Part shown: positions 51,519 to 61,135 of the stretch, in pieces
How positions within the stretch are numbered: position 1 is the stretch's first letter
Layout: every line of letters starts with the position of its first letter
Source: Pollutimonas sp963706785
GTDB taxonomy: Bacteria > Pseudomonadota > Gammaproteobacteria > Burkholderiales > Burkholderiaceae_B
Assembly (NCBI GenBank): GCA_963706785.1
Contig: CAVPNJ010000002.1
Span: forward strand, 248,001 to 312,000
Length of the DNA: 64,000 nt
Reading direction: 5' to 3'
Notes under the pieces: generated by a model
Database searches by the model: none
What the model was told of the DNA's origin: nothing
The model's input: the letters and a program-made list of their open reading frames with translations, nothing else
Position numbers and translations under genes: made by a program

Positions 51519-52685
51519 TCAGACTGCCACCGGATTCGCGGTGGCGCTTCGAACGAAGACCATATTATCCCGATGCATTAGTTCGACGTCGGACATGCTT
51601 CCCAGTATCTGGGCGATTTTACTGCTGGGCTCGCCCATAATTCGCCGGGTGTCGGCAGCGGAATAATTTATAAGTCCTCGGCCGCATTCGATGCCATGCT
51701 GATCAACACAAGCGACGACATCGCCACGTTCAAAATCGCCCTCGACGGCGCTGACTCCGATTGCGAGCAGGCTTTTATGATCGTGGGTAATGGCTCGGAC
51801 TGCGCCGTTGTCGAGCGTCACCCGACCGCGTAATCGTAAATGATTAGCCAGCCACCGTTGACGCGCCGATCGCACGGGCAGTATCGCGCGAAGCTCGGTA
51901 CCGATAGCTTCGCCATTTGCCAGGCGCAGCAGCACGTTGATTTCCCGCCCGGAGGCAATGATGGTGTGCCCGCCACTATTGGCAGCTCGCTTGGCGGCCA
52001 GCACTTTCGTTAGCATGCCGCCAGTGCCGATATTGCTACCCGAACCTCCCGCCATGGCTTCCAATGCCGGATCGCCCGCTTGCGCGACTGCGATGAACCG
52101 GGCTTCCGGATTTTTGCGCGGATCGGCGCTGTAAAGGCCGGGTTGGTCGGTAAGGATGATCAAGGCTTCGGCTTCGATCAGATTGGTGACCAACGCACCC
52201 AGCGTGTCGTTATCGCCGAGCCTGATTTCGTCGGTGACGACGGTATCGTTTTCATTGACGATCGGCACGACGCCCAGCCCGAGCAAGGTGTACAGCGTGC
52301 TGCGCGCATTCAGGTAGCGCCGGCGGTCCGCCAGATCTTCGTGTGTCAGCAGTATTTGCGCCGTACGAATGCCGTGTTCGGCGAATGCCACTTCGTATGC
52401 TTGGATCAGGCCCATCTGGCCCACTGCTGCGGCCGCCTGCAGTTCATGCATAGCGTTAGGACGCCTGGGCCAGCCCAGTCGCGCCATGCCCTCGGCGATC
52501 GCGCCGCTGGACACCAGAACCATCTGCTTGCCTTGGGCGTGGAGGCTGGCGATTTGCTCGGCCCATTGCGCAACGGCGTCCAGGTCTATGCCTTTGCCTT
52601 CATTGGTAACAAGCGAGGAGCCAACTTTGACGACCAGGCGTTTGGCCTGCGCGGCAGCTGACGAAGGGAGATTAAGGGCGGCCAT
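51519..52685 (-). CDS. proB: glutamate 5-kinase
   Basis: The 388-residue protein has an amino-acid kinase domain (VVKVGSSLVTNEGKG, NENDTVVTDEIRLGDND) and a C-terminal PUA domain from about residue 285. It makes glutamyl 5-phosphate, the first step of proline synthesis. It follows obgE by 11 bases, completing the rplU-rpmA-obgE-proB order usual in betaproteobacteria. Confidence 0.96.
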   Translation of the reverse strand: MAALNLPSSAAAQAKRLVVKVGSSLVTNEGKGIDLDAVAQWAEQIASLHAQGKQMVLVSSGAIAEGMARLGWPRRPNAMHELQAAAAVGQMGLIQAYEVAFAEHGIRTAQILLTHEDLADRRRYLNARSTLYTLLGLGVVPIVNENDTVVTDEIRLGDNDTLGALVTNLIEAEALIILTDQPGLYSADPRKNPEARFIAVAQAGDPALEAMAGGSGSNIGTGGMLTKVLAAKRAANSGGHTIIASGREINVLLRLANGEAIGTELRAILPVRSARQRWLANHLRLRGRVTLDNGAVRAITHDHKSLLAIGVSAVEGDFERGDVVACVDQHGIECGRGLINYSAADTRRIMGEPSSKIAQILGSMSDVELMHRDNMVFVRSATANPVAV

Positions 52686-52696
52686 GTAAAGCAGTA

Positions 52697-53818
52697 TCAG
52701 GAATTTTCAGGACGGATTGCGTCGGAGCGCGTGTCATCAAAGCGCGGATCTTCAGCCACATAGCTGCCGTCTGCCTTGTCTTGCTCTACGTGCGTTTTGC
52801 GGCGCTCTTCGTCCAGCCAGTCTTGCAGGCGCCAGATAAGTTGTTGTGTACCTTCACCGTTAAGGGCCGAAATGCTGAATACAGGCCCATTCCAGTCAAG
52901 CAATTTGAGCAACCGTTGCTTCGGCTTCCTCGGGGTTCTCGACCATGTCGAGCTTGTTTAGTATTAGCCAGCGCGGTTTCTCGTAGAGATCTTGGTCGTA
53001 AAGACGTAGTTCTTCGACGATGGCTCGGGCATTGGCTGCAGCCTGTTCTATGGCGTCTGTGTCAGGGTCTGGTGACGAGACGTCGACAAGGTGAAGCAAG
53101 ACGCGGGTACGGGTCAGATGGCGCAGGAAAAGGTGTCCGAGCCCGGCTCCCTCGGAGGCGCCCTCGATCAGGCCCGGAATGTCGGCGATGACAAAGCTGC
53201 GCGAAGGCGAGGTGCGGACCACGCCAAGATTCGGATGCAGTGTGGTAAATGGATAATCGGCGATTTTAGGGCGCGCATTGGACACTTTGCTGATCAGAGT
53301 CGATTTGCCGGCGTTCGGCATGCCTAGCAGCCCGACGTCGGCCAGCACCTTGAGTTCGAGCCGCAATTTACGCTGCTGGCCTTCCTGTCCGGGTGTCGAC
53401 TGCTTGGGGGCGCGATTGGTGCTGGACTTGAAATGCAGATTGCCCAGTCCGCCCTGCCGCCGGCGGCAAGCGTAACTTGTTCGTTGTGCCGGTCAAGGTC
53501 GAACAGCTGTTCGCCGGTTTCTGCGTCGAAAATAGTCGTGCCAACGGGTACACGTAGAGTGATGTCAGGGGCGGCTGCGCCGTATTGGTCAGAGCCGCGG
53601 CCGTTTTCACCATTCTTACCGCGGTGCAGTCGAGCATAGCGATAATCGATCAAGGTGTTGATATTGCGATCGGCTATTGCGTATATGCTGCCGCCGCGTC
53701 CGCCATCGCCGCCATCCGGGCCGCCTCTTGGGATGAATTTTTCGCGGCGAAAGCTCGCGACGCCATTGCCGCCTTTGCCGGCGATGACTTCGATGGTTGC
53801 TTCGTCTACGAATTTCAT
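52697..53818 (-). pseudogene. obgE: GTPase Obg, two compensating indels as read
   Basis: The pieces give a full Obg/CgtA: the Gly-rich OBG domain from ATG 53818 (MKFVDEATIEVIAGKGGNG), then the G domain with GMPNAGKST (G1), DIPGLIEGA (G3) and NKLD (G4), and an acidic C-terminal tail. One base is missing near 53455 (three G where four restore GG-x-GGLGN) and one is extra near 52913. Corrected length 1122 bases, 373 residues. Obg is a ribosome-assembly and stress GTPase needed for growth, so sequencing error is the likely cause. Confidence 0.9.
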
Positions 53819-53905
53819 GTTGGCGTAACTTGTTAAAATGAGGCGGAAAAGTAGCGTGCCGATGCAGCACTGGCAAGCGACGCCTGCCTGAATCATTCTA
53901 AAACA

Positions 53906-53934
53906 AAAAGCCCTACCTTAGCGGCAGGGCTTTT
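53906..53934 (-). terminator. rho-independent terminator of rplU-rpmA
   Basis: AAAAGCCCT (53906-53914) and AGGGCTTTT (53926-53934) form the stem, with inner CC/GG pairs. On the minus strand it ends in a run of T, 20 bases after the rpmA stop. Confidence 0.85.
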
Positions 53935-53953
53935 GCGGGTCTGTGACCGAAGA

Positions 53954-54214
53954 TTATTCGGCCGCAATTACCGAAACAGTGCGTTTGTTAAGTGCGCCCT
54001 TGATGGCGAATTTAACCGTGCCGTCAACCAGCGAAAACAGGGTGTGGTCCTTGCCGATACCGACGTTCACGCCGGGGTGAAATTGTGTGCCGCGCTGACG
54101 AACGATGATCGAACCAGCCGAAATCAATTGACCACCGTAGGTTTTTACACCTAGTCGTTTCGATTCTGAGTCGCGGCCGTTACGCGTAGAGCCGCCGCCT
54201 TTTTTCTGTGCCAT
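53954..54214 (-). CDS. rpmA: 50S ribosomal protein L27
   Basis: The 86-residue protein starts MAQKKGGGSTRNGRDSESKR, the conserved L27 N-terminus that reaches the peptidyl-transferase centre, and contains GVKTYGGQ and RQRGTQFHPG. It lies 38 bases after rplU. Confidence 0.98.
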   Translation of the reverse strand: MAQKKGGGSTRNGRDSESKRLGVKTYGGQLISAGSIIVRQRGTQFHPGVNVGIGKDHTLFSLVDGTVKFAIKGALNKRTVSVIAAE

Positions 54215-54252
54215 GTTTAGCTCCTGCTATACAAATCCGTTAAGGCTGATCG

Positions 54253-54564
54253 TTAGGCCGTGATGGCTTCGATGCGAAGTTCGGTGTAATTTTGACGATG
54301 GCCTTGACGCTTTTGGTAGTGCTTGCGACGGCGCATCTTGAAAATCTTTACCTTGTCGTGGCGGCCTTGCGCAAGAACGGTTGCTGTGACCACGGCACCA
54401 GCGACTAAAGGCGTGCCAATCTTTAATTGTTCGCCTTCGCCAACCGATAAAACCTGGTCTAGCGAAATTTCTTGCCCAATGTCTGCCGGTATCTGTTCTA
54501 TCTTTAGTTTTTGACCAGCAGCAACACGATACTGTTTGCCGCCGGTTTTTATGACCGCGTACAT
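54253..54564 (-). CDS. rplU: 50S ribosomal protein L21
   Basis: From ATG at 54564, with AGGAA seven bases upstream, the protein has 103 residues (MYAVIKTGGKQYRVAAGQ start, the KMRRRKHYQKRQGHRQNYTE C-terminal signature). A longer reading from 54609 is not used. First gene of the ribosomal-protein/obgE/proB set. Confidence 0.98.
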   Translation of the reverse strand: MYAVIKTGGKQYRVAAGQKLKIEQIPADIGQEISLDQVLSVGEGEQLKIGTPLVAGAVVTATVLAQGRHDKVKIFKMRRRKHYQKRQGHRQNYTELRIEAITA

Positions 54565-54741
54565 GTGGGAATTCCTAAATAAAAGCCTTGGCCAAAATGC
54601 CAAGCTCACGATTCTAGCGTGAAGAGCTTGCGAAAGTCAACTGCGGACCCCTGAAATAGCATGTTAAGTCAATCAGTTACCGCTATAAGCCGCTGCGATA
54701 GCTTTGCGCTAAAAGCTGCTCGGCCTGCGGCCAACCGATTT

Positions 54742-55968
54742 TTATGAGCGGTAGTCGGCGTTGATGCTGACGTATTCGTGCGAAAAGTCGCAGGTGTATA
54801 CGGTTTCGGATTTATCGCCGCGTCCCAGGGCGATGCGCACGACGATTTCCGATTCTTTCATGACCCGCTGGCCGTCAGCCTCTTGGTAATTGGGGTCGCG
54901 TTCTCCTTCGCTGGCCACCAGTACATCGCCCAGCCAAAGTTTCGTACCGCTTACATCAAGGTCGTCGATACCCGCGTAGCCGACTGCGCAAAGGATACGC
55001 CCCAAGTTGGGGTCGGAAGCAAAGAAGGCGGTCTTTACCAGAGGGGAATGCGCTACGGCATACGCGACCGTCAGGGCTTCTTCGCCGGTTTTCGCCTCGT
55101 CGACCTGAACGGTAATGAACTTTGTTGCACCCTCGGCATCGCGCACGATCTTCTGAGCCAATTCTTTCGCGGCACTCGCCAATGCTTCGAATAGCGGTTC
55201 ATACAGCGGATCGGAGGTGGAATCTACCTGGACGCCGCTCTTGCCGGTAGCAATGACAATAAAAGAATCATTGGTGGATGTATCGCCATCGACGGTGATG
55301 CGATTGAAAGACCGGTTGGCGATATCGCGCGCCATTTCTTTAAGAAGTGATGGGGCCACGCCGGCATCGGTTGCCAGATAGCCCAGCATCGTCGCCATAT
55401 TGGGACGTATCATGCCGGCGCCCTTGCTGATGCCGGTGATGGTAATGGTTTTGTTGCCCAGTGCGACGCGTTCAGACACAATCTTCGGTTGAGTGTCGGT
55501 CGTCATGATGCTATGGGCCGCATTAAACCAATTGTTTTCTTGCAGATTTTCGATGGCCTGGGGCAGGCCGGAGATGAGGCGCTGCAGTGGCAATGGCTCA
55601 AGGATCACGCCAGTGGAAAACGGCAATACCTGGGCCGGCTTGATGCCCAACAGCGAGGCTAAGGCCACGCACGTGTCATTGGCTGCCTGGAGTCCGGATT
55701 CGCCTGTGCCGGCATTGGCGTTGCCCGTGTTGATGACCAAGGCACGAATACCTTGAGCCGAGGCCAGATGGGCTTCACATACCTGCACCGGCGCCGCCCT
55801 GAAACGATTAAGGGTGAAGACACCGGCGACACTGCTGCCTTCGGCCAGCCGGAAGATCGTGAGATCGCGTCTGTTTGCTTTGCGGATGCCGGCTTCGGCT
55901 GTCCCGATCTCGACGCCAGGTACGGCAAAGATATTGGATTCCGGTGGAATGTACAAATTGACGGCCAT
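54742..55968 (-). CDS. argJ: bifunctional ornithine acetyltransferase / N-acetylglutamate synthase
   Basis: The 408-residue precursor has the ArgJ self-cleavage site in MATMLGYLATDAG with nucleophile Thr193, and the GFNRITVDGDTSTND-like segment (SFNRITVDGDTSTNDS). It splits into two chains that transfer acetyl from N-acetylornithine to glutamate in the arginine cycle. Length typical. Confidence 0.96.
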   Translation of the reverse strand: MAVNLYIPPESNIFAVPGVEIGTAEAGIRKANRRDLTIFRLAEGSSVAGVFTLNRFRAAPVQVCEAHLASAQGIRALVINTGNANAGTGESGLQAANDTCVALASLLGIKPAQVLPFSTGVILEPLPLQRLISGLPQAIENLQENNWFNAAHSIMTTDTQPKIVSERVALGNKTITITGISKGAGMIRPNMATMLGYLATDAGVAPSLLKEMARDIANRSFNRITVDGDTSTNDSFIVIATGKSGVQVDSTSDPLYEPLFEALASAAKELAQKIVRDAEGATKFITVQVDEAKTGEEALTVAYAVAHSPLVKTAFFASDPNLGRILCAVGYAGIDDLDVSGTKLWLGDVLVASEGERDPNYQEADGQRVMKESEIVVRIALGRGDKSETVYTCDFSHEYVSINADYRS

Positions 55969-55999
55969 GGCGGGTTCTCAGCAGTAAAGGTAGAAAAAC

Positions 56000-56035
56000 A
56001 AAGCGCCGCTCATCCATGCGAGATGACGCGGCTTT
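56000..56035 (-). terminator. terminator downstream of the MarR gene
   Basis: AAGCGCCGCTCATC and GATGACGCGGCTTT form a long, slightly imperfect stem. On the minus strand a T-rich tract follows. It lies 32 bases after the MarR stop, separating it from argJ. Confidence 0.7.
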
Positions 56036-56066
56036 CAATTCTATCAGGGTAGGGCAGCCGGTATGG

Positions 56067-56582
56067 TCAAGAGCGGCCAGATAGGTTCGCCTGAGTCATT
56101 TGCTTGAGTTCGCCCAGCGCTTCAAACAGGGCGGTCCGACTTTTTTCAGAAAGGCCCGCAAACATCGAGCGTATCCATTCTTCGTGCGACCCGGCCATTT
56201 TCTTGAAGTTGCGCTTGCCCTTGACGGTAAGCCTTATTATCGAACTGCGCCGATCGGTGGCGACTTTTATTCGTTCGACCAGGCCTTCCTTTTCGAGCTG
56301 ATCAGTGATGCCGGTGATGTTCCCGTTGGTCACCATCATGTGGCGCGAGAGTTCGCTCATTTTCATTCCGCCTGGAGTTCTCTGCAACTGAGCCATCAGG
56401 TCAAAACGCGGCAGAGTACTTTCAAAATCTGTGCGCAGGTGGCTGCGGATCTGGCTTTCTATCAGATTGCAACATGTCAGGAGGCGCAGCCATAACCGCA
56501 AGTCCTGGTGATCTTCAGGCACGGCGCGGCTTTCCAGATCGGGGTTATTTTGCAGTGTTGCAGTAACAATAGTTTCGCTCAT
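56067..56582 (-). CDS. MarR-family transcriptional regulator
   Basis: The 171-residue protein has the MarR winged helix (PGGMKMSELSRHMMVTNGNI, then LEKEGLVERIKVATDRRSSI). It is divergent from the 2-aminobenzoate cluster, so it probably represses it and responds to 2-aminobenzoyl-CoA or a related CoA thioester, as other MarR regulators of aromatic-CoA operons do. The effector is inferred, not shown. Confidence 0.88.
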   Translation of the reverse strand: MSETIVTATLQNNPDLESRAVPEDHQDLRLWLRLLTCCNLIESQIRSHLRTDFESTLPRFDLMAQLQRTPGGMKMSELSRHMMVTNGNITGITDQLEKEGLVERIKVATDRRSSIIRLTVKGKRNFKKMAGSHEEWIRSMFAGLSEKSRTALFEALGELKQMTQANLSGRS

Positions 56583-56618
56583 GGCTTGTTGTCAGACCCA
56601 GAGTAACGATGGAGATAT

Positions 56619-56648
56619 TTTAATCTTCAATTACATGGAGATGTTAAA
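56619..56648. promoter_or_regulatory. imperfect palindrome between MarR and the hydrolase gene
   Basis: TTTAATCT (56619-56626) and AGATGTTAAA (56639-56648) form a broken inverted repeat in the divergent promoter region. Arms TTTAA/TTAAA recur in the palindrome at 57934-57945, so both may be MarR sites. Confidence 0.4.
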
Positions 56649-56751
56649 TTCGCATTGCAACTGAGATCGATCCGAGTGTAGAGGCCCTGCTTGCTGACGT
56701 CTTTGATGTTATGCAGGAAAGGCTCAAATAAAAATTAAACGGAGACGCAGC

Positions 56752-57837
56752 ATGTTGAAGCAGTTTTTCAAAGACACGTATGCCGAAGCCCGGGCGGGCT
56801 TCATTGCCGGCGCCACTCAAAACCAATGGATTACCGAATCACATGTGAATCCTGCCGCTCTCGGGACAGACGGAGAAACCCTGTCTACCGACCTGGCCTA
56901 TCGTGGTCCTTCGAAGGCGCGGTCTTTACTAGTGCTCACATCGGGCACGCATGGCGCCGAGGGGTATTGTGGTTCGGGATGCCAAGTGGCCTTGCTGCAT
57001 GACACGGCCTTGCTTGACAAGGCCTATGCTGCCGGAATAGGTATCTTGCTGATTCATGCGCTGAACCCATACGGATTTTCCTGGGGACATCGTACGAACG
57101 AAGATAATGTCGATCTAAACCGGAATTTTTGCGATTTCGATAGGCCTTTGCCTGACAACCGTCACTATCGCACGCTACACCCCCTGCTTATTCCCGATAC
57201 TTGGCCGCCAGGGCCAGATAATGATGCCGCCATCGATGCCTTCATCGAAGCCGAGGGCGAGGAGGCATACAAGGAAGGCATGATGCTAGGGCAGTACAGT
57301 CACCCGGATGGGCTCTTTTATGGCGGTATACAACCATCTTGGAGCAACCGGACTCTGCGCGACATCTTAGGTCGGTACGGCAATGGGCGCGACCGAATCG
57401 CCTGGATCGACTATCACACTGGCTTGGGTCCATACGGACACGCCGAAAAGATCTTCGTGCAAAAGGGCGAAGCCGAATATCAAAGGGCACGAGCGTGGTG
57501 GGGCGCCGATGTGGTGTCGGTCGTGGATCCTGATTCCAGCACGGTCGACATCGGCGGGACGGCAATGCGCGCTTTGTTGCAAGAGTGCAGCCAAGTGCCG
57601 GAACTCACCTTCCTGGCTCTTGAGTATGGCACCGTGCCTATGGACGAGGTGTTCCTGGCTCTCCGCAGCGATCAGTGGCTTGCGCGTCACGCCGACGCTG
57701 CACCGGAACAAGTGACTGCCTTGAAAGCCGCACATAAGGCAGCCTTCTACCCTGCTCACGACGATTGGCGAGGAGCGGTTTTGGGGCAATCGCGCACCTG
57801 CCTGTTGCAAGCCATTAAGGGGTTGTCCGCTAGCTGA
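56752..57837 (+). CDS. M14-type hydrolase (DUF2817)
   Basis: The 361-residue protein belongs to the DUF2817 branch of zinc carboxypeptidase-like proteins: GTHGAEGYCGS carries the H-x-x-E zinc ligands (about residues 65-68), DLNRNF follows at about 120, and IDYHTGLGPYG supplies the third His. It has no signal peptide and should be cytosolic. GGAG precedes the ATG. As the first gene downstream of the MarR promoter region and before the 2-aminobenzoate genes, it may release anthranilate from an amide conjugate; that is inference only. Confidence 0.8.
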   Translation: MLKQFFKDTYAEARAGFIAGATQNQWITESHVNPAALGTDGETLSTDLAYRGPSKARSLLVLTSGTHGAEGYCGSGCQVALLHDTALLDKAYAAGIGILLIHALNPYGFSWGHRTNEDNVDLNRNFCDFDRPLPDNRHYRTLHPLLIPDTWPPGPDNDAAIDAFIEAEGEEAYKEGMMLGQYSHPDGLFYGGIQPSWSNRTLRDILGRYGNGRDRIAWIDYHTGLGPYGHAEKIFVQKGEAEYQRARAWWGADVVSVVDPDSSTVDIGGTAMRALLQECSQVPELTFLALEYGTVPMDEVFLALRSDQWLARHADAAPEQVTALKAAHKAAFYPAHDDWRGAVLGQSRTCLLQAIKGLSAS

Positions 57838-57933
57838 ATGGCTAAGCCGTTGATTCTGGTCGTTCGGATCAACGGAAGCGCTGTGCATGCCGCTCGGAAA
57901 ATTTCTTGCTTGTGGTTTATTTTGTCAATATAG

Positions 57934-57945
57934 TTTAAGCTTAAA
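57934..57945. promoter_or_regulatory. perfect 12-base palindrome upstream of the monooxygenase gene
   Basis: TTTAAGCTTAAA lies 42 bases before the ATG at 57988 in an AT-rich stretch resembling a promoter. It is a candidate operator, perhaps for the MarR protein, implying a second promoter inside the cluster. Confidence 0.5.
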
Positions 57946-57987
57946 GCATCGAAGTAGCGTCCGAGAACAGCTATCCGGAGACAAGCC

Positions 57988-60327
57988 ATGAAAATCGTGT
58001 GCATAGGGGGAGGGCCGGCCGGCTTGTATTTTGGTTTGCTTATCAAGCTCGCCGATACCCGTCACGAAGTAACGGTTATCGAGCGCAATCAACCCTACGA
58101 CACCTTCGGTTGGGGCGTGGTGTTTTCTGATGCGACCCTCGAAAACCTGAAAGACGCCGACCCCGTTTCAGCGGCAGAAATCATCAATGCCTTCAATCAC
58201 TGGGATGATATCGATATTCACTACGACGGTCGGACCGTGCGTAGTAGCGGACATGGCTTCATTGGAATCGGCCGTAAAAAGCTGCTGAATATCTTGCAGG
58301 CGAGGTGCGAGCAAGTGGGCGTCGATCTCGTGTTCGAGACCGACGTTACAGATGACCAGGCCCTCGCAGCAAGATACCGGGCTGACTTGGTCATCGCGTC
58401 TGACGGGCTGAACAGCCGAATTCGAAGCCGCTATGCGAACAGCTTTAAACCCGACATCGATACCCGCGAATGCCGTTTTGTCTGGCTGGGTACCAAGCAA
58501 ACTTTCAGTGCCTTTACGTTCGCCTTTGTCCAAACCGAATACGGATGGTTTCAGGCGCATGCCTATCAATACGAAGCCGGCATGTCGACATTTATTGTCG
58601 AGACTCGTGACGAAACCTGGAAAGCGGCTGGACTCGATGTAATGAGCCAGCAAGAAGGGATAGCCTTTTGCGAGAAATTGTTCGCCCCTTGGCTGAATGG
58701 CAACGCCCTGATTTCCAACGCCGGACATCTGCGCGGCTCGGCCATCTGGATCCGCTTTCCCCGGGTGATTTGCGAAACGTGGGTACACGAACAATCTTTG
58801 GGCAATGGCCGCAAGGTGCCCGTCGTGCTGATGGGTGATGCGGCACACACGGCACATTTTTCCATAGGTTCCGGGACCAAGCTGGCGCTTGAAGACGCCA
58901 TCGAACTGAATCGTTCCATTACAGCCTGCAGCGACGACATGGCTTTGGCGTTGCGTCAATATCAAGACGTTCGCAGTGTCGAGGTACTGAAAATCCAAAA
59001 TGCAGCCAGAAACTCGACTGAATGGTTCGAAAACGTTGCGCGCTACGCCCACTTCGAGCCTGAGCAGTTCGCCTATTCCTTATTGACGCGTTCGCAGCGC
59101 ATCTCGCACGAGAATTTGCGCCTGCGCGATGCCGCCTGGCTTGAGGGGTTCGAACGATGGATGGCCGACCGAACCGGGATGTCAACCAATGTTCAGTCTC
59201 CGCCACCGCCTATGCTGACGCCGTTCAAGGCGCGCAGCATAGGGCTGAAGAATCGCATTGTCGTGTCGCCCATGGCGATGTATTCATGCGCCGATGGGCT
59301 TGTGGGGGATTTTCATTTGGTGCACCTGGGCGGGCGCGCCATGGGTGGGGCCGGTCTGGTCGTGGTGGAAATGACTTGCGTCTCTCCTGAAGCGCGAATT
59401 ACTCCGGGATGTCCCGGGCTATGGAATGACGATCAAATGCGCGCCTTTAAACGTATCGTCGACTTTGTCCATTCGAATAGCGACGCCAAGATAGGCATTC
59501 AGTTAGGGCATGCCGGCCGCAAAGGCTCGACCTGCGTCAGTTGGGAGGGTACTGATATGCCCCTGCCTTCTTGCAATTGGCCGCTGGTCTCAGCATCTGA
59601 CCTGCCATATATCGACGGCGTATCCCAAGTTCCGCAGGCAATGACGCGCGAGCAAATGATTACGGTGCGCGATGAATTTGTGGCAGCCGCCAGGCGAGCC
59701 GCGAACGCCGGGTTTGATTGGCTGGAACTGCATTGCGCCCATGGCTATCTGCTCTCCAGCTTCATTTCACCGCTAACCAATCAGCGCAGTGACGAGTTCG
59801 GTGGTTCGCTGCAGAATCGGCTACGGTATCCGCTCGAGGTATTTGAGGCTGTACGCGCCGCTTGGCCAAACCACCTCCCCATGTCGGTACGTATCTCGGC
59901 ACATGATTGGGTTGAAGGCGGAATCACCGCCGACGATGCCGTCGCAATCGCGCGGTGCTTCAAAACTGCGGGTGCCGATATGGTCGACTGCTCTTCTGGA
60001 CAAGTCAGCAAGGCAGAGCAGCCGGTTTATGGCCGGATGTATCAAACTCCATTTTCGGACCGAATCCGTAACGAGGCGCTCATTCCCACGATAGCGGTCG
60101 GTGCCATTTTTGAAGCCGATCACGTAAACAGCATTATTGCCTCGGGCAGGGCCGATCTTTGCGCACTGGCGCGACCGCATCTGGCCGATGCCGCCTGGAC
60201 CTTACGTGAAGCGGCCCGTATTGGTGCCACCGAAGTCAGTTGGCCACGCCAGTATTTTCCTGCAAAGCGTCAACTGGAAACCAACTTTGAACGGGCGGCA
60301 GCGTACGCGCAGCCGACAGCCAAATGA
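57988..60327 (+). CDS. 2-aminobenzoyl-CoA monooxygenase/reductase (FAD monooxygenase fused to old-yellow-enzyme domain)
   Basis: The 779-residue protein has two flavin modules. Residues 1-390 are a class A flavin monooxygenase with the FAD motif IGGGPAGLY (about 5-13) and LMGDAAHTAHFSIGSGTKLA. Residues 405-765 are an old-yellow-enzyme-type reductase with NRIVVSPMAMYS, IGIQLGHAGRKGS and the catalytic HCAHGYLL. This exact fusion defines the anthraniloyl-CoA monooxygenase/reductase of aerobic 2-aminobenzoate breakdown; automated pipelines often call it salicylyl-CoA 5-hydroxylase/oxidoreductase. It hydroxylates and then reduces the ring of 2-aminobenzoyl-CoA. GGAGA precedes ATG. Confidence 0.9.
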   Translation: MKIVCIGGGPAGLYFGLLIKLADTRHEVTVIERNQPYDTFGWGVVFSDATLENLKDADPVSAAEIINAFNHWDDIDIHYDGRTVRSSGHGFIGIGRKKLLNILQARCEQVGVDLVFETDVTDDQALAARYRADLVIASDGLNSRIRSRYANSFKPDIDTRECRFVWLGTKQTFSAFTFAFVQTEYGWFQAHAYQYEAGMSTFIVETRDETWKAAGLDVMSQQEGIAFCEKLFAPWLNGNALISNAGHLRGSAIWIRFPRVICETWVHEQSLGNGRKVPVVLMGDAAHTAHFSIGSGTKLALEDAIELNRSITACSDDMALALRQYQDVRSVEVLKIQNAARNSTEWFENVARYAHFEPEQFAYSLLTRSQRISHENLRLRDAAWLEGFERWMADRTGMSTNVQSPPPPMLTPFKARSIGLKNRIVVSPMAMYSCADGLVGDFHLVHLGGRAMGGAGLVVVEMTCVSPEARITPGCPGLWNDDQMRAFKRIVDFVHSNSDAKIGIQLGHAGRKGSTCVSWEGTDMPLPSCNWPLVSASDLPYIDGVSQVPQAMTREQMITVRDEFVAAARRAANAGFDWLELHCAHGYLLSSFISPLTNQRSDEFGGSLQNRLRYPLEVFEAVRAAWPNHLPMSVRISAHDWVEGGITADDAVAIARCFKTAGADMVDCSSGQVSKAEQPVYGRMYQTPFSDRIRNEALIPTIAVGAIFEADHVNSIIASGRADLCALARPHLADAAWTLREAARIGATEVSWPRQYFPAKRQLETNFERAAAYAQPTAK

Positions 60328-61112
60328 ACGCGAATTACATTCTTGCCGGCCGCCATGCAATAGTCACCGGCGGTTCTCGCGGAATCGGTTTGGCAATTGC
60401 GCGCCGTCTTCTTGGCATGGGAACGCGCGTTACATTGCTGGGCCGCAGTGCTGAATCGCTGGAACAAGCCTTATCCAACCTTACCGGCCAAGGCGAGGCC
60501 GGATTTGTCGTCGGCGATATTTCGATTCAAGCCGACGTACAACATGCATTCCAGCAGGCTCGGACCCGTTTCGGTCCCGTTGACATATTGGTCAACAATG
60601 CCGGGCAGGCGGTAAGCCAGCGCTTCGATAAGCTGGACGAAGCCGGCTGGCAGCAAATGATAGCAACGAATTTGGGCGGCACATTTCATTGCATGCAGGC
60701 GGCCTTGCCGGACATGCTTGAGCGCCAGTGGGGACGCGTAGTGAATGTGGCCAGCACGGCAGGCCTGATCGGCTATGCCTACGTCAGCGCCTATTGCGCT
60801 GCCAAGCACGGCGTAATTGGATTGACGCGGGCCGTGGCGCTTGAAAATGCAAAAAAAGGGGTGACTATCAATGCGGTATGCCCCGGCTTTACCGAAACCG
60901 ATATCGTGCATGAAGCCGTCGCCAATATCGTAGACAAGACTGGCGTATCTGCCGAACAAGCTTATGCACAACTGGCCGCGCGTAATCCGCAAGGCAGGTT
61001 GGTCCAGCCCGACGAAGTCGCTCAAACCGTGGCATGGCTGTGCTCACCGGGGGCGTCGGCAATCAATGGCCAGGCTATCCCGATAGACGGCGGTGAAGTA
61101 ATGGCGGGCTAA
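60324..61112 (+). CDS. short-chain dehydrogenase of the 2-aminobenzoate operon
   Basis: The 262-residue SDR has the NAD(P) motif TGGSRGIGLAIA, the NNAG segment and the catalytic Tyr-x-x-x-Lys in SAYCAAKHG (about 155-163). Its ATG overlaps the TGA of the monooxygenase gene (ATGA). It probably oxidises a hydroxyl or reduces a ketone of the alicyclic CoA intermediate. Confidence 0.9.
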   Translation: MNANYILAGRHAIVTGGSRGIGLAIARRLLGMGTRVTLLGRSAESLEQALSNLTGQGEAGFVVGDISIQADVQHAFQQARTRFGPVDILVNNAGQAVSQRFDKLDEAGWQQMIATNLGGTFHCMQAALPDMLERQWGRVVNVASTAGLIGYAYVSAYCAAKHGVIGLTRAVALENAKKGVTINAVCPGFTETDIVHEAVANIVDKTGVSAEQAYAQLAARNPQGRLVQPDEVAQTVAWLCSPGASAINGQAIPIDGGEVMAG

Positions 61113-61135
61113 AACGCAAACAACCAGGAGGCAAA

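Noticed and set aside
52080..52661. 193-residue plus-strand frame opposite proB
   Set aside because: Antisense shadow of proB, which carries complete kinase and PUA domains.
58168..59052. 294-residue minus-strand frame inside the 2-aminobenzoyl-CoA monooxygenase gene
   Set aside because: Shadow of a strongly coding gene; peptide is low in family character and lacks a start signal.
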